Assembly: GCF_014192275.1 (NCBI RefSeq)
Contig: NZ_JACHXR010000003.1
Location: 21,553 to 85,552 of the forward strand
From: Halomonas stenophila
GTDB taxonomy: Bacteria > Pseudomonadota > Gammaproteobacteria > Pseudomonadales > Halomonadaceae
Direction: 5' to 3'
Length of the DNA stretch: 64,000 nt
The translations under genes were made by a program, and so were the position numbers. Numbering within the stretch: position 1 is the first letter of the stretch; every line of letters starts with the position of its first letter. Shown in pieces: positions 1-11,420 of this stretch. Below the pieces are notes generated by a model. The model ran no database searches, had not been told where the DNA came from, and saw only the letters and a list, made by a program, of their open reading frames with translations.

Positions 1-7
1 GCCGAGC

Positions 8-42
8 GCCCCCGCGGCCCCGCTCGACGGGCCCGCGGGGGC
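8..42 (-). terminator. Hairpin at the end of the nuo operon
   Basis: A 10-bp perfect stem (GCCCCCGCGG with CCGCGGGGGC) encloses a second 4-bp stem (CCCG/CGGG) around a 5-nt loop. It begins 9 bases past the nuoN stop codon. No T-tract follows inside the window, so it may act as a terminator or as a 3' stabilising structure for the nuo mRNA. Confidence 0.5.
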
Positions 43-51
43 CCCCTCGCC

Positions 52-1494
52 TCAGCCGCCGGTCAGCATGCCGAGCCCCCGCACCCAGTCGATCATCGGC
101 GCCGGATAGACGCCCAGCAGCAGGGTCACCAGGGCCAGCCCCGCCACCACCAGGCCACCGGCCCGCACGCCCCAGTCTGCCGTGACATCGCGGCGACGCA
201 TGCCCGGCTCCACCAGGTAGAGGGTGACCATCACCCGCAGGTAGTAGTAGAGCCCGATGGCGCTGCCCAGCACGATGCCGGCCACCAGCCACCAGCGCTG
301 GGCCTCGACGCCCAGGGCCAGCAGGTAGAACTTGCCGATGAAGCCGGCGGTGAAGGGGATGCCGGCCAGCGACAGCAGGCTCACGGTCAGCACCCCGGCC
401 AGGTAGGGGTGGCGCCAGAACAGGCCACGGTAGTGGTGCAGCGCGGCGGCATCCTCGCCGCCGTGGGGACTCGACAGCAGGGTCACCACGCCGAAGGCGC
501 TGAGCGTGGTCACCAGGTAGGTGACCAGGTAGACGCCGCCGCTCTCCACGGCCAGGTCGCCGGCGACCACCAGCACCAGCATCAAGTAGCCGAAATGGGC
601 GATCGAGGAGTAGCCCAGCAGGCGCTTGAGGTTGGCCTGGCGCAGCGCCAGCAGGTTGCCCACCAGCATGCTGGCCAGGGCCAGCCCCGCCAGGATGGCG
701 CCCATGGCCTCGCTCCGGAAGACCGGGGCGGTCGTCACCAGGCGCAGGATCACCACGAAGACCGCCACCTTGCTCGCCGTGGCCAGGAAGGTCGCGGCGG
801 GGCCCGGCCCGCCCTCGTAGACGTCCGGCGTCCACAGGTGGAAGGGCACCACCGACAGCTTGAAGCCCAGCCCCACCAGCATCAGGCCGGCCCCGGCCAG
901 CCCCCAGGCCCCCGGGCGGTCGGCGAGGCCCGCCGTCAGGGCGGCCAGCTCCAGCTGCCCGGTCTGGGCATACAGCAGCGCCATGCCGAACAGCAGGAAG
1001 GCCGAGGCCGTCGCGGAGAGCAGCAGGTACTTGATCCCGGCCTCCAGCGAGCGGCGCTCGTGGTAGGCATAGGCCAGCATCCCGTAGAGCGGCATCGACA
1101 GCAGCTCGAGGCCCAGGAACAGCGATGCCAGGTGGCGGCTCATGGCGAGGACCATGGCCCCCGCGGCGGCGCTCAGCAGCAGCAGGTAGAATTCCTCGCG
1201 GGCGCCGCGATAGTGGTCCAGGTAGGCATGCCCCAGGGTGGCGCAGGCCAGCGCCGCGACCAGGATCAGGGCCGCCGCGAACAGCGCCAGGCCGTCGACC
1301 ACCAGCAGCGGGGTGGCCAGCGGCGCGACCCGCCAGGCCAGCGGCAGCACCGCCAGCGCCAGGCCGAGGCCGATCACGGTGGCCACCGCCGTCGCGGCAT
1401 GCCGGCGCCGCCAGGCGATCCCCAGCAGCACCCCCAGCAGGGTCGCGGCGACGATGGCCAGGGGCGACAGGGCCAGCAGCGCGGGCGGGCTCAT
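52..1494 (-). CDS. nuoN: NADH-quinone oxidoreductase subunit N
   Basis: Antiporter-like, proton-pumping membrane subunit of respiratory complex I, 480 aa, about 14 hydrophobic helices. The residues expected for proton translocation are visible: Glu130 in the LGLELLSMPLYG helix and Lys212 in the FKLSVVPFHLWTPDVYEG segment, which are family hallmarks. The ATG at 1494 overlaps the nuoM stop as ATGA, so the two are translationally coupled. A longer in-frame opening continues upstream through nuoM but is only a shadow. It is the last gene of the 13-gene nuo operon and is followed by a strong hairpin. Length and order match the E. coli type operon. Confidence 0.95.
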   Translation of the reverse strand: MSPPALLALSPLAIVAATLLGVLLGIAWRRRHAATAVATVIGLGLALAVLPLAWRVAPLATPLLVVDGLALFAAALILVAALACATLGHAYLDHYRGAREEFYLLLLSAAAGAMVLAMSRHLASLFLGLELLSMPLYGMLAYAYHERRSLEAGIKYLLLSATASAFLLFGMALLYAQTGQLELAALTAGLADRPGAWGLAGAGLMLVGLGFKLSVVPFHLWTPDVYEGGPGPAATFLATASKVAVFVVILRLVTTAPVFRSEAMGAILAGLALASMLVGNLLALRQANLKRLLGYSSIAHFGYLMLVLVVAGDLAVESGGVYLVTYLVTTLSAFGVVTLLSSPHGGEDAAALHHYRGLFWRHPYLAGVLTVSLLSLAGIPFTAGFIGKFYLLALGVEAQRWWLVAGIVLGSAIGLYYYLRVMVTLYLVEPGMRRRDVTADWGVRAGGLVVAGLALVTLLLGVYPAPMIDWVRGLGMLTGG

Positions 1495-3029
1495 GGGCCC
1501 ACCTCCCCGGCCAGGGCCGGCCACGTCGCGCCGGCCTCGAACAGCCGCTCGACCGCGCCCATGGCGTCCCCGGTGGTATCCAGCAACGGCTGGGGGTAGA
1601 GGCCGAACAGCAGGACCAGGGCCACCAGGCCGAGCATCATGGCATACTCGCGGCGGTCGAGGTCGGCCCAGTTGCCCTCGCCCCGGGGAGCGCCGAAGTG
1701 CACCCGCTGCATCAGCAGCAGGGAATAGATGGCGGCCAGCACCAGGCCCGCGCTGGCGACCACCACCACGCCGGGCGCCACCGGGAAGCTGCCGAACAGG
1801 ATCATGAACTCGCCCACGAAGTTGGCCGTGCCCGGCATGCCCAGCGAGGCCACGGCGAAGCACAGGGTGAAGGCCGGCAGGCTGCCCAGGCGCCCCCAGA
1901 GGCCGCCCATCTCGCGCATGTCCCGGGTATGCAGCCGCTCGTAGAGCTGGCCGCTGAGGATGAACAGCCCGGCCGCCGAGAAGGCATGGGCCACCATCAT
2001 CACCACCACGCCCTGCAGGGCCAGCTGGGTGCCGGCATAGATGCCGATCAGCACGAAGCCCATGTGGGCGATGCTGGTATAGGCGATCAGCCGCTTGATG
2101 TCCTGCTGGCCACAGGCCAGCAGCGCGCCGTAGACCACCCCGACCAGGCCCAGCCCCATGGCCACCGGGGCGAAGGCCTGGGAGGCCTCGGGGAACAGCG
2201 GCAGGGCGAAGCGCAGCATGCCGTAGGCCGCGGTCTTGAGCAGGATCCCCGCCAGGTCGACGCTGCCGGCGGTGGGGGCCTGGGCGTGGGCATCGGGCAG
2301 CCAGCCGTGCAGCGGCACCACCGGCAGCTTGACCGCGAAGGCGACGAAGAAGCCCAGCATCAGCCACATCGCCAGGCCATCGGAGAGCGGCGTCTCGCGC
2401 AGCACCGCATAGCTGAAGGAATACTCGCCGCTGTGGGCATGCTCGGCGAAGACCAGCCCGAGGATGGCCACCAGCATCAACAGGCCGCTGGCCTGGGTGT
2501 AGATGAAGAACTTGACCGCCGCCCGGATGCGGGTCCTGCCCGGCGCGCCGCTGTGTCCCCACAGGGCGATCAGGAAGTACATCGGCACCAGCATCATTTC
2601 CCAGAAGAAGAAGAACAGGAAGAGGTCGATGGCCAGGAAGACGCCGACCACCCCGCCGAGGATCCACAGCAGATTGAGGTGGAAGAAGCCCACCCGACCG
2701 ACGATCTCCCGCCAGGAGCACAGCACCGCCAGCAGCCCGAGCAGGCTGGTCAGGGCGATCAGCACCAGCGACAGGCCGTCCAGCGCCAGGTGCACCTCGA
2801 TGCCGAAGCGCGGGATCCAGGGGGCCCGCCACTCCAGCCCCCAGGCCGGGCCGGCCTCCACCTGCGGCAGGCGGTAGTCGCCGCCCCACCACAGCGCCAG
2901 GGTGATCGCCAGCTCGAGCGCCATGGCCGCCAGCGCCAGCCAGCGGGGCGCCATCTCGCCGACGCGCTCGGCCTGCCAGCACAGCAGGCCGCCGATGAAG
3001 GGGATCAGGATCAGCCAGACCAGGGTCAT
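1491..3029 (-). CDS. nuoM: NADH-quinone oxidoreductase subunit M
   Basis: Proton-pumping membrane subunit of complex I, 512 aa, about 14 transmembrane helices. Glu144 (in FFFWEMMLVPMYF) and Lys234 (in FAVKLPVVPLHGWLPDAH) fall at the positions known to be essential in the E. coli protein. The ATG at 3029 follows nuoL by 42 bases. Its stop overlaps the nuoN start. Nothing looks degenerate and the length is normal for the family. Confidence 0.96.
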   Translation of the reverse strand: MTLVWLILIPFIGGLLCWQAERVGEMAPRWLALAAMALELAITLALWWGGDYRLPQVEAGPAWGLEWRAPWIPRFGIEVHLALDGLSLVLIALTSLLGLLAVLCSWREIVGRVGFFHLNLLWILGGVVGVFLAIDLFLFFFFWEMMLVPMYFLIALWGHSGAPGRTRIRAAVKFFIYTQASGLLMLVAILGLVFAEHAHSGEYSFSYAVLRETPLSDGLAMWLMLGFFVAFAVKLPVVPLHGWLPDAHAQAPTAGSVDLAGILLKTAAYGMLRFALPLFPEASQAFAPVAMGLGLVGVVYGALLACGQQDIKRLIAYTSIAHMGFVLIGIYAGTQLALQGVVVMMVAHAFSAAGLFILSGQLYERLHTRDMREMGGLWGRLGSLPAFTLCFAVASLGMPGTANFVGEFMILFGSFPVAPGVVVVASAGLVLAAIYSLLLMQRVHFGAPRGEGNWADLDRREYAMMLGLVALVLLFGLYPQPLLDTTGDAMGAVERLFEAGATWPALAGEVGP

Positions 3030-3071
3030 GGGCGTGCTCGTTCCTTGCGTGAATGCCTCAAGTCGCGCTCC

Positions 3072-4922
3072 TCAGTGGCCGACGGTCAGTCCCAGCAGGA
3101 CCAGGGTCGCGCCGACCACCATGACGGTGGCATAGCGGCGCAACCGGCCACTCTGGGTCCGTGACAGGCCGCGGTGCATCCACCAGGCCTGGGCGGCGAG
3201 GCGCTGCCAGCCGGCGTCGATGACATCGCCGTGCAGTCGGCGCACCAGTCCGCGGTAGGGCCGTGCCAGCAGCGCCTCGAAGAGCGCATCGAAGCCCCAG
3301 GCCTGGTGCCACCAGTGCCACAGCCGGGCGCCCCAGCCCCGGGCGACGATGCGCCCGAGCCAGTCCCGGCGCCAGCCCCACAGCCAGGCCCCCAGGGCGA
3401 GGCCCGCCAGCGCCGTCGCCGAGGCGGCCGCCTCCAGCAGGCCGTGGCCGCCATGGGCGTCCACCCCGGGGCTCGCCGGGAACAGGCCCGCCAGGGGCGG
3501 GGCGATCCCGGCGCCGACGGCGGTCGAGAGCACCGCCAGCACCACCAGGGGCAGGCCATGGACGAGGCCCCGCCCCGGCCGGGCCTGGCGCGCGGCATCG
3601 CTTCTCGCCTCGCCGTGGAAGGTGAGCACGATCAGCCGCAGGGTATACAGGGAGGTCAGCAGGGCCCCCAGCAGGCCGGCCAGCAGCAGCCCGCCCCGTC
3701 CCGCGGCCAGGGCCTGCCAGAGGATCTCGTCCTTGCTGTAGAAGCCGGCGCTGACCAGCGGCAGCGCGGCCAGGGCCGCCCCGCCGACCAGGAAGCCGGC
3801 GTAGGCCAGCGGCAGGCGCCGCCACAGCCCGCCGAGCCGGCGCATGTCCTGCTCGTGGTGGCAGTTGACGATGACCGCCCCGGCGGAGAGGAACAGCAGC
3901 GCCTTGAAGAAGGCGTGGGTCATCAGGTGGAAGATTGCCGCCTCGAAGGCGCCCACGCCGAGGGCCAGGAACATGTAGCCGATCTGGCTCATGGTCGAGT
4001 AGGCCAGCACCCGCTTGATGTCGGTCTGCGCCAGGGCGGCGACGCCCGCCATCAGCAGCGTCAGGCCGCCGATCACGCCGACCAGCAGGAGCACCGCCGG
4101 GGCCAGCACGAAGAGGCCATGCAGGCGCGCGATCAGGTAGACGCCGGCGGTGACCATGGTCGCCGCATGGATCAGTGCCGACACCGGGGTGGGGCCGGCC
4201 ATGGCGTCGGCCAGCCAGGTATGCAGCGGCAGTTGGGCCGACTTGCCGAGCGCCCCGCCCAGCACCAGCAGCGCCGCCAGCGAGGCCACGGGATCCCCCC
4301 GCGTCCAGGCCTCGGGGGCCCGGCGGAGGAGCTCGGCGATGTCCAGGGTGCCCAGCTCGTGGAACAGCAGGAACAGGCCGAGGGCCAGGAAAACGTCGCC
4401 GATGCGGGTGACGATGAAGGCCTTGAAGGCCGCCCAGCCGTTGGCGGCGGTCCGGTAGTAGTGGCCGATCAGCAGGTAGCTGCACAGCCCCACGCCTTCC
4501 CAGCCGAGGAACAGCAGCAGCAGGTTGTCGCCCAGCACCAGCAGCACCATGCTGGCCACGAACAGGTTCATGTAGGCATAGAAGCGCCGGCTGCCGCCCT
4601 CGCCGCTCAGGTACCAGGCGGCGAACAGGTGGATCAGAAAGCCCACGCCGGTGATGACGCCGAGCAGGGTCAGCGACAGGCCGTCCAGCCACAGGCCGAT
4701 GGTCGGACGGAAGTCGCCGACGGCGATCCAGGTCCACAGGGTCAGGCCGGCGGCTCCGTCCTCGAGGAAGCGCGCGGCCAGCCCGGCGGTGACCAGGGCC
4801 GCCAATCCCACGCTGGTCACCCCGACCCAGGCGCAGGCCCGCTCGCCGGGGCCGCGACGCCACAGCGCCAGCACCAGGGTGCCGGCCAGGGGCAGCAGGA
4901 AGGTCAGGGGCAGCAGCGCCAT
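3072..4922 (-). CDS. nuoL: NADH-quinone oxidoreductase subunit L
   Basis: Largest antiporter-like subunit of complex I, 616 aa, with the lateral amphipathic helix expected near the C-terminus. Glu142 ([12 protein letters not shown]), Lys227 ([15 protein letters not shown]) and His252 are the proton-channel residues of the family. I chose the ATG at 4922 because GGAGG lies 5 bases upstream. Another ATG at 4937 overlaps the nuoK stop (ATGA) and would add five residues. It sits between nuoK and nuoM as in other nuo operons. Confidence 0.95.
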   Translation of the reverse strand: MALLPLTFLLPLAGTLVLALWRRGPGERACAWVGVTSVGLAALVTAGLAARFLEDGAAGLTLWTWIAVGDFRPTIGLWLDGLSLTLLGVITGVGFLIHLFAAWYLSGEGGSRRFYAYMNLFVASMVLLVLGDNLLLLFLGWEGVGLCSYLLIGHYYRTAANGWAAFKAFIVTRIGDVFLALGLFLLFHELGTLDIAELLRRAPEAWTRGDPVASLAALLVLGGALGKSAQLPLHTWLADAMAGPTPVSALIHAATMVTAGVYLIARLHGLFVLAPAVLLLVGVIGGLTLLMAGVAALAQTDIKRVLAYSTMSQIGYMFLALGVGAFEAAIFHLMTHAFFKALLFLSAGAVIVNCHHEQDMRRLGGLWRRLPLAYAGFLVGGAALAALPLVSAGFYSKDEILWQALAAGRGGLLLAGLLGALLTSLYTLRLIVLTFHGEARSDAARQARPGRGLVHGLPLVVLAVLSTAVGAGIAPPLAGLFPASPGVDAHGGHGLLEAAASATALAGLALGAWLWGWRRDWLGRIVARGWGARLWHWWHQAWGFDALFEALLARPYRGLVRRLHGDVIDAGWQRLAAQAWWMHRGLSRTQSGRLRRYATVMVVGATLVLLGLTVGH

Positions 4923-4933
4923 CGGGGCCTCCA

Positions 4934-5242
4934 TCATCCGCGCATCCGATTGGCCGCATCGACATCCAGCGTCCGGAAGCGGTGCTGGAGCTGGATCAGC
5001 AAGGCCAGGCCCACGCTGGCCTCGGCCGCCGCCAGGGTGATCACCAGCAGGAACATGGCCTGACCCTCGGGCTGTCCCCAGGCGGTCCCGGCGACGATGA
5101 ACGCCAGCCCGGCGGCATTCAGCATGATCTCCAGGCTCATCAGCACGAACAGCATATTGCGCCGCATCATCAGTCCCGCCAGACCCAGGGCGAACAGCGT
5201 CGCCGCCAGCGCCAGGCCATGCGCCATGGGGACGCCGCTCAT
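4934..5242 (-). CDS. nuoK: NADH-quinone oxidoreductase subunit K
   Basis: Small complex I membrane subunit, 102 aa, three transmembrane helices. The buried acidic residue of helix 2 is present in the [11 protein letters not shown] segment, a known quinone/proton coupling element of NuoK. The start at 5242 overlaps the nuoJ stop as ATGA, and the stop overlaps an alternative nuoL ATG, so coupling is tight on both sides. An internal ATG at 5227 is possible, but the family's usual length of about 100 aa favours 5242. Confidence 0.95.
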   Translation of the reverse strand: MSGVPMAHGLALAATLFALGLAGLMMRRNMLFVLMSLEIMLNAAGLAFIVAGTAWGQPEGQAMFLLVITLAAAEASVGLALLIQLQHRFRTLDVDAANRMRG

Positions 5243-5772
5243 GAGCGGTCCTCCCCCGGCGGCGAGCCGGCGCCGTCCCGGCTCGCCAGGCGGCCCACAT
5301 GGGAGGCGGTGACCAGGGCCGCCAGCAGCAGCAGCGCGGCCAGTTCCACGGCGATCAGCCAGGGGCCGAACAGCGTCATGCCCACCGCCTTGGCGGTCAG
5401 CAGCTCGCCCGCGATGGTCCGGCCGCCATCGCCTCGCCAGAGCTCGAAAGCGAGCACGCCCAGCAGCAGCCCGGCCAGCAGCGCCGGCCCCAGCCAGGTC
5501 GACGGCCGCAGCCAGGCGCGCTCCTGGGCGACGGCGGCACCGCCGAGGTTGAGCATCATCACCACGAAGACGAACAGCACCATGATCGCGCCGGCATAGA
5601 CGATGATCTCCAGGGCCCCGGCGAAGGGCGCGCCGAGGGCGAAGAACACCATCGCCACGGCGATCAGCGAGACGATCAGGTAGAGCAGGGCGTGCACCGG
5701 ATGGGTGTGGGTGATGACGCGAAGCGTCGCCAGGATGGCGACCAGACCACTCAGGTAGAAGGCGATTTCCAT
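5239..5772 (-). CDS. nuoJ: NADH-quinone oxidoreductase subunit J
   Basis: Complex I membrane subunit, 177 aa, five hydrophobic helices. The [26 protein letters not shown] region matches the conserved NuoJ/ND6 helix 3 that contains the pi-bulge linked to proton coupling. The ATG at 5772 has GGGAG six bases upstream. The long in-frame extension upstream into nuoI is a shadow. The gene lies 29 bases after nuoI and its stop overlaps the nuoK start. Confidence 0.94.
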   Translation of the reverse strand: MEIAFYLSGLVAILATLRVITHTHPVHALLYLIVSLIAVAMVFFALGAPFAGALEIIVYAGAIMVLFVFVVMMLNLGGAAVAQERAWLRPSTWLGPALLAGLLLGVLAFELWRGDGGRTIAGELLTAKAVGMTLFGPWLIAVELAALLLLAALVTASHVGRLASRDGAGSPPGEDRS

Positions 5773-5801
5773 GGCTATCTCCCGTGGCGGATGGCGGTGG
5801 C

Positions 5802-6341
5802 TCAGGGCAGCAGGGTCCTGACGTCCACCGGGTCCCTCTCGTCGCTGGCCTGGCCCTTGCCCTTCCCGGCGATCGCCAGGCCCGCCACCTTGTAGAAATG
5901 GTAGTCGTGATCCTTGCCGGGACCGTCGATCAGCAGGTCGGCCTTCTCGTAGACCAGCTCCTGTCTTCGGTACTCGCTCATCTCGAAGTCCGGCGTCAGC
6001 TGGATGGCCGAGGTGGGGCAGGCCTCCTCGCACATCCCGCAGTAGATGCAGCGCGAGAAGTTGATGCGGAAGGTTTCGGGGTACCAGCGCCCGTCGTCCT
6101 TCTCGCCCTTCTGCAGGGCGATGCAGTCCACCGGGCAGGCCACCGCGCAGAGGTTGCAGGCCACGCAGCGCTCCTCGCCGTCCGGGTCCCGGGTCAGCAC
6201 GATGCGCCCCCGGTAGCGGGGCGGCAGGTAGACCGCCTCCTCGGGATACTGGACCGTCTCGCGCCGGCGGAAGCCGTGCAGGAAGATCATGTACAGCGTC
6301 CTGAGCTGCGATACGGTGCCCTTGATCAGCCACATCAGCAT
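5802..6341 (-). CDS. nuoI: NADH-quinone oxidoreductase subunit I
   Basis: Ferredoxin-like subunit carrying iron-sulfur clusters N6a and N6b that pass electrons towards NuoB and quinone; 179 aa against 180 in E. coli. Two CxxCxxCxxxCP motifs are complete: Cys59/62/65/69 and Cys98/101/104/108. The N-terminal hydrophobic stretch and the [18 protein letters not shown] segment are typical. The ATG at 6341 has GGAGG about seven bases upstream. A second ATG two codons later is a less likely start. Confidence 0.96.
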   Translation of the reverse strand: MLMWLIKGTVSQLRTLYMIFLHGFRRRETVQYPEEAVYLPPRYRGRIVLTRDPDGEERCVACNLCAVACPVDCIALQKGEKDDGRWYPETFRINFSRCIYCGMCEEACPTSAIQLTPDFEMSEYRRQELVYEKADLLIDGPGKDHDYHFYKVAGLAIAGKGKGQASDERDPVDVRTLLP

Positions 6342-6355
6342 CGTCTTTCCTCCTC

Positions 6356-7336
6356 TCAGCTCGGCGCGACGAGCAGGATCACCGCCCCGGTCACCAGCAG
6401 GTTGATCAGGGTCAGCGGCAGGCAGACCTTCCAGCCGAACCGCATCACGCCGTCGTAGCGCGGCCGCGGCAGGGCCGCGCGCAACAGGATGAACAGCGTC
6501 ACCAGGACCAGCGTCTTGATCGCGAACCACAGCCAGGGCGGCAGCCAGGGGCCCAGCCAGCCGCCCAGGAAGAGCGTCACGATCAGCGCCGAGACCAGCA
6601 CGATGCCGATGTACTCGCCGATGAAGAACATCCCGAACTTCATGCTGGCGTACTCGATGTGGTAGCCGTCGGCCAGCTCCTGCTCGGCCTCGGGCTGGTC
6701 GAAGGGATGGCGGTGGGTCACCGCGATGCCGGCGATCAGGAAGGTCGCGAAGCCGAGGAACTGCGGCAGGATGAACCACAGCCCCTGCTGGGCCGCGACG
6801 ATCTCGCGCAGGTTGAAGGACCCGGCCATGGCCACCACGCCCATCAGCGCCAGGCCCATGAACACCTCGTAGGAGAGTGTCTGCGCCGAGGCCCGCATGG
6901 CGCCGATCAGCGCATACTTGTTGCCGCTCGACCAGCCGCCGAGCAGCACCGCATAGACGTTGATGCCGGCCATGGCGAGGAAGAACAGCAGGCCGATATG
7001 CCAGTCCGCCACCCCCCAGTCCGGGGTGAAGGGGATGATCATGAACGACAGCAGCAGCGAGGCCATGGCGATGGCCGGGGCCATCACGAAGAGGCCACGG
7101 TCGGCGAAGGGCGGGATCCAGTCCTCCTTGAAGAAGATCTTGATCATGTCGGCGACCAGCTGCAGCGAACCGCCCGGCCCCACCCGGTTGGGCCCGTAGC
7201 GGTCCTGCCAGAGCCCCAGCAGGCGCCGCTCGACCACCGTGAGCACCGCCCCCAGCAGCACCGCCCCGAGCAGGATGACCAGGGCCTGGAGCATGGCGAC
7301 GAGCACCGCGACGACCTCGGGGGTGAGCAGGGTCAT
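6356..7336 (-). CDS. nuoH: NADH-quinone oxidoreductase subunit H
   Basis: Membrane subunit forming much of the quinone-binding chamber of complex I, 326 aa, eight or nine helices. The signature [20 protein letters not shown] lies at residues of about 36-55, and the acidic loop [18 protein letters not shown], also a family signature, is intact. The ATG at 7336 overlaps the nuoG stop (ATGA). It is followed after 14 bases by nuoI. Confidence 0.96.
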   Translation of the reverse strand: MTLLTPEVVAVLVAMLQALVILLGAVLLGAVLTVVERRLLGLWQDRYGPNRVGPGGSLQLVADMIKIFFKEDWIPPFADRGLFVMAPAIAMASLLLSFMIIPFTPDWGVADWHIGLLFFLAMAGINVYAVLLGGWSSGNKYALIGAMRASAQTLSYEVFMGLALMGVVAMAGSFNLREIVAAQQGLWFILPQFLGFATFLIAGIAVTHRHPFDQPEAEQELADGYHIEYASMKFGMFFIGEYIGIVLVSALIVTLFLGGWLGPWLPPWLWFAIKTLVLVTLFILLRAALPRPRYDGVMRFGWKVCLPLTLINLLVTGAVILLVAPS

Positions 7337-10068
7337 GGGCGCCTCCCCTCGCCGGCGGGCTCGAGCCGGCCCCACTGGCCGGTGGCGAGGCCCGGCACCA
7401 GGCCGGCCGGCACGCCGACCAGGCCGGGCGCCAGCCCGGCCGAGCAGGACAGCGGCAGGCTCAGCCGTCCGACCGGGGTGACCAGCGCCAGCCGGTCGCC
7501 CTCGGCGAGCCCCAGCCGCGCGGCATCCGCCGCCGCCAGCTGCAGCGCCGGGGCCGCCGCCCGGGCGGCGATCATCGGCGCCCGCCGCGAGGTCTCCTCG
7601 CCACCGAACAGCCTCGGCAGCACCACCAGTTGCCACTCGCCGTCACGCCGGACGAAGCCCTCCGCAACGATCCGGGCGTAGGCGTAGCCACCGGGCACGG
7701 GGCCCAGCAGGCGCCGCCCGGGATCGCCGCCGCGCAGATGGCCGCCGACCTCGTCGGTGAACTTGTTCCAGGCCTGGGGGGAGTTCCAGCCCGGGGCCCA
7801 GGCGAAGGCATTCTCCCGCTGGGGTCGCCCGGGGCCGGCATAGCCCTCCATGGAGAAGGCGAAGGGCGAGTCCGGGTCCTGCGGCGGGCGCGGCTCGCCG
7901 ACCGCCAGGTGGGCACGCAGCGCGGTGCGGCCGCTGTAGCGGTGCGGCGCGCGGGCCTGACGCAGCCCCTGCACCCGATGGTCGGCATGGTCCGCGGCCT
8001 CGACGATGGCCGACAGCGCCGGATGGTGTCGCGCGCAGTCCCGGGTCTCGGCGTCGAGGCGGGTGTCCCCGACCCGACGGCGCTGCAGCGTCCCCTGCAG
8101 GGCATGCAGCCAGCGCCAGCTCTCGCGGATGCGGCTCTCGGGGCGCAGCACGCGCGGCTCGAACACCTGGAAGAAGCGCTGGGCGCGGCCCTCCAGGCTG
8201 ACCAGGGTGCCGTCGCCCTCGGCGAAGCTCGCCGCCGGCAGGCCGATCCCGGCCCGGGCCCAGACGGCGGTGCGCTGGTGATCCAGGACCACCAGGGTCG
8301 TCAGGGCGTCCAGGGCCCGCTCGAGCCGCTCGCCGGGCAGCCGGGCATGCAGGTCGTTCTCGAGCACCACCAGGGCGTCGGCGCGGCCCGCCTCGATCTC
8401 GTCGAGGGCCCATTCCAGGGGCTCGCCGCCGAGCATCGCCACCCCGGTGCTGTTGGTCTCGGCGCGGATCAGGCCGAGGCCGCCCGGGCGGGCCCGACGG
8501 GCCAGGGCCCGGGCGACGTTGCCGGCCGCCTCGAGGACCGCCGTCGAGCCCAGGGCATCGCCGCTGACCACCAGGGGACGCTCGGCGGCGAGCAGGGCCG
8601 CGGCGATGCGCCGGGCCTCGGCCGCCAGGCTCGGGTCGAGGGTCGCCACCGCCGGCGCCGCGGGGTCCAGGGCATGGGCCACGGCGGCGCCCAGGCGGGC
8701 GATGTCGTCCGGCGCCAGGGCCCAGTGGCCGGCCGCGATGGCGTCGAGGCCGGTCGCGGCCGGGTAGGCGATGAACAGCGGGTGGCGCCGGTCCTGGGCC
8801 AGGGTCTTGACCGCCTCGGCGTTCCAGGCCGGGATGCCGCGCTCCGCGGCCAGCGCCTCGCGGCGGCCGAGCACCGCCTGGCGCAGCGAGAGCCCCAGCC
8901 GGGCGGCACTCTGCAGGGGGTCCTCGCCGAGCACCAGTACCGCGTCATGGGCCTCGATCTCGCGCAGGCTCGGCGAGGGCAGCCCGCACTCCCGCTGGAG
9001 CCGGGCCATGGTCGCCAGGCAGGCCGCCTCGACGGCGGTGACGCCGAGCGAGAAGTGCTCCGCCCCGACCAGCTCGCGCAGCCGATGGTTGCTCTCCAGG
9101 CTCGCCCGGGGGGAGCCGATGCCGATCACCCGGCGGGCACTGCGCAGCCGGTCGCCCGCCCGGTCCAGGGCGGCGTCGACCTCCAGGGTCACGGTCGCCG
9201 CCCCGGGGGCCTCGCGCCACTCGGGCAGCCGCGGGCGGTCGTCGCGATTGACGTAGCCGTAGCCGTAGCGCCCGCGGTCGCAGAGGAAGAAACGGTTGAC
9301 CTCGCCGTGGTAGCGGTTCTCCACCCGGCGCAGCTCGCCATAGCGCTCGCCGGGACTGATGTTGCAGCCCACCGCGCACTGGTGGCAGACGCTCGGGGCG
9401 AACTGCAGGTCCCACTTGCGGGTGTAGTGATCGTCCGGCGGGCGGTCGGTGAAGACGCCGGTGGGGCACACCTCGCTGAGGTTGCCGGCGAAGGGACTCT
9501 CCAGCACGCCGTCGCGGTGGCGCCCGAAGTAGATGTTGTCGCCGGCGCCGAAGGCGCCGAGGTCCTCGCCGCCGGCATGGTCGCGATAGAAGCGCACGCA
9601 GCGGTAGCAGGTGATGCAGCGGTTCATCTCGTGACCGAGGAAGGGCCCCAGGTCCTGGTTGCGGTGGGTCCGCTTGGTGAAGCGGTAGCGCCGCCGGGCA
9701 TGGCCGGTCATCACCGTCATGTCCTGCAGGTGGCAATGCCCGCCCTCCTCGCACACCGGGCAGTCGTGGGGGTGGTTGAGCATCAGCCACTCGATGACCC
9801 CGCGCCGGAAGGCCCGGGCCTCGGCGTCGTCGATCGACAGTCGGGTGCCGTCGGCGGCGGGAGTCATGCAGGCCATCACCAGGCTGCCCTGGTCGTCGTC
9901 GGCATCGCGGTACTGCTTGACCGCGCACTGGCGACAGGCGCCCACGCTGCCGAGCGCCGGGTGCCAGCAGAAATAGGGCAGGTCGAGGCCGAGCGACAGG
10001 CAGGCGGCGAGCAGGTTGTCGTCGCCGTCGACCCGGTAGGCCTGGCCGTCCACGTGGATCGTCGCCAT
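7333..10068 (-). CDS. nuoG: NADH-quinone oxidoreductase subunit G
   Basis: Iron-sulfur subunit of the complex I peripheral arm, 911 aa. The [2Fe-2S] cluster N1b ligands are Cys34/45/48/67; N5 uses His99, Cys103/106/112; N4 uses Cys151/154/157/201. An additional CxxCxxxC set (Cys228/231/235 with Cys263) would hold cluster N7, found in only some bacteria including E. coli. The C-terminal two thirds is the molybdopterin-oxidoreductase-like fold without cofactor role. The start lies 2 bases after the nuoF stop and its stop overlaps nuoH. Confidence 0.95.
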   Translation of the reverse strand: MATIHVDGQAYRVDGDDNLLAACLSLGLDLPYFCWHPALGSVGACRQCAVKQYRDADDDQGSLVMACMTPAADGTRLSIDDAEARAFRRGVIEWLMLNHPHDCPVCEEGGHCHLQDMTVMTGHARRRYRFTKRTHRNQDLGPFLGHEMNRCITCYRCVRFYRDHAGGEDLGAFGAGDNIYFGRHRDGVLESPFAGNLSEVCPTGVFTDRPPDDHYTRKWDLQFAPSVCHQCAVGCNISPGERYGELRRVENRYHGEVNRFFLCDRGRYGYGYVNRDDRPRLPEWREAPGAATVTLEVDAALDRAGDRLRSARRVIGIGSPRASLESNHRLRELVGAEHFSLGVTAVEAACLATMARLQRECGLPSPSLREIEAHDAVLVLGEDPLQSAARLGLSLRQAVLGRREALAAERGIPAWNAEAVKTLAQDRRHPLFIAYPAATGLDAIAAGHWALAPDDIARLGAAVAHALDPAAPAVATLDPSLAAEARRIAAALLAAERPLVVSGDALGSTAVLEAAGNVARALARRARPGGLGLIRAETNSTGVAMLGGEPLEWALDEIEAGRADALVVLENDLHARLPGERLERALDALTTLVVLDHQRTAVWARAGIGLPAASFAEGDGTLVSLEGRAQRFFQVFEPRVLRPESRIRESWRWLHALQGTLQRRRVGDTRLDAETRDCARHHPALSAIVEAADHADHRVQGLRQARAPHRYSGRTALRAHLAVGEPRPPQDPDSPFAFSMEGYAGPGRPQRENAFAWAPGWNSPQAWNKFTDEVGGHLRGGDPGRRLLGPVPGGYAYARIVAEGFVRRDGEWQLVVLPRLFGGEETSRRAPMIAARAAAPALQLAAADAARLGLAEGDRLALVTPVGRLSLPLSCSAGLAPGLVGVPAGLVPGLATGQWGRLEPAGEGRRP

Positions 10069-10070
10069 GC

Positions 10071-11420
10071 TCAGCCCTCCTCGCCGACGGGGCGCGGGGC
10101 GCGCGACGAGGCGATGCCGGCTTCGAACTCGTCGCGGAAGTGGGCCAGGGCGCTCGCCAGCGGCATGGCCGCCCCCGGGGCATGGGCACAGAAGGTGCGG
10201 CCGGGGCCGAGATCCCGGGCCAGGTCCTCGAGCAGCTCGATATCGCCCGGCTCGCCCTCGCCGCGCTCCAGGGCCGCCAGCAGCCTCACCGTCCAGGGCA
10301 GGCCATCGCGGCAGGGCGTGCACCAGCCGCAGGATTCCCGGGCGAAGAAGGCCTCGAGGTTGCCAAGCAGCGGCACCATCGGCTGGTCGTCGGGCACCAC
10401 CGTCAACAGGCCGGTGCCCAGGCGGCTGCCGGCGTCGCCAATGGTGTCGAAGTCCAGCGCCAGCGAGAGGTGCTCCGGCAGCAGGAAACCGGTGCTCGCG
10501 CCGCCGGGCAGCCAGGCCTTGAGGCGGCGCCCGCCGGTCAGGCCGCCGGCGCGCTCCAGCAGCTCGCCGGCGGGCGTGCCCATGGGCAGCTCCCAGAGCC
10601 CCGGGTGCGCGACCCGGCCCGAGACCCCGAACAGCTTGGTGCCGCCGTCCTCGCTGAGCCCCCCGGACAGCGCCTGGTACCAGTCGGCGCCGTGACGCAT
10701 CACCCCCGGCACGTTGCACAGCGTCTCGACGTTGTTGACCACGGTGGGCTTGCCCCAGGCCCCGGACTGGCCGGGAAAGGGCGGCTTGGCACGGGGGTTG
10801 GCGCGATGCCCCTCCAGGGAGCTGATCAGCGCCGTCTCCTCGCCGCAGATGTAGCGCCCGGCGCCGGTATGCAGGGCGATGTCGAAGTCGAAGCCGCTGC
10901 CGGCGATGTCGGGGCCCAGCCAGCCGGCGTCGCGGGCCTCGTCGAGGGCCAGGACGAGGGCCCGGGCGGCCTCGCGGTACTCGCCGCGCAGGAAGATGTA
11001 GCCCTGCCGCGAGCGGTTGGCGAAGCCGGCCAGGATCATGCCCTCGATCAGCAGATGGGGCAGCTGCTCCATCAGCAGGCGATCCTTGAAGGTCCCGGGC
11101 TCCATCTCGTCGGCGTTGCACACCAGGTAGCCCCGGGGCAGGTCGCCGCCGGTCAGCGTCAGGCTCCACTTGGTGCCGGCGGAGAAGCCGGCCCCGCCCC
11201 GGCCGCGCACGTTGGCCGCCTTCAGGGTGGCGATCACCGTCTCGGGCGTCTGCTCGCCGAGCACCTCGCGCACCGCGGCGTAGCCGTCCCCGGCGAGGTA
11301 GTCGTCGAGGGCGACCCGCCGGCCATCCTCGCGCAGCCGCCAGGTCAGCGGATGGGTCTCGGCGCGGCGCTCGGCGGGCGCCTGGCGCAGCCGGCTGTGG
11401 TAGCGGGGCGCGACGCTCAT
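10071..11420 (-). CDS. nuoF: NADH-quinone oxidoreductase subunit F (NADH-binding, FMN)
   Basis: Entry point of electrons into complex I, 449 aa. The NADH/FMN glycine-rich loop [13 protein letters not shown] (residues about 73-85), the FMN segment [14 protein letters not shown] (187-200) and the [4Fe-4S] N3 ligands Cys364/367/370 (ESCGWCTPC) with Cys411 are all present. The start at 11420 overlaps the nuoE stop as ATGA. Length agrees with E. coli NuoF (about 445 aa). Confidence 0.96.
   Translation of the reverse strand: MSVAPRYHSRLRQAPAERRAETHPLTWRLREDGRRVALDDYLAGDGYAAVREVLGEQTPETVIATLKAANVRGRGGAGFSAGTKWSLTLTGGDLPRGYLVCNADEMEPGTFKDRLLMEQLPHLLIEGMILAGFANRSRQGYIFLRGEYREAARALVLALDEARDAGWLGPDIAGSGFDFDIALHTGAGRYICGEETALISSLEGHRANPRAKPPFPGQSGAWGKPTVVNNVETLCNVPGVMRHGADWYQALSGGLSEDGGTKLFGVSGRVAHPGLWELPMGTPAGELLERAGGLTGGRRLKAWLPGGASTGFLLPEHLSLALDFDTIGDAGSRLGTGLLTVVPDDQPMVPLLGNLEAFFARESCGWCTPCRDGLPWTVRLLAALERGEGEPGDIELLEDLARDLGPGRTFCAHAPGAAMPLASALAHFRDEFEAGIASSRAPRPVGEEG

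Noticed and set aside
1125..3164. Long plus-strand open frame opposite nuoM and nuoN
   Set aside because: Antisense to conserved complex I subunits; composition rich in Gln, His, Arg and Gly marks a shadow.
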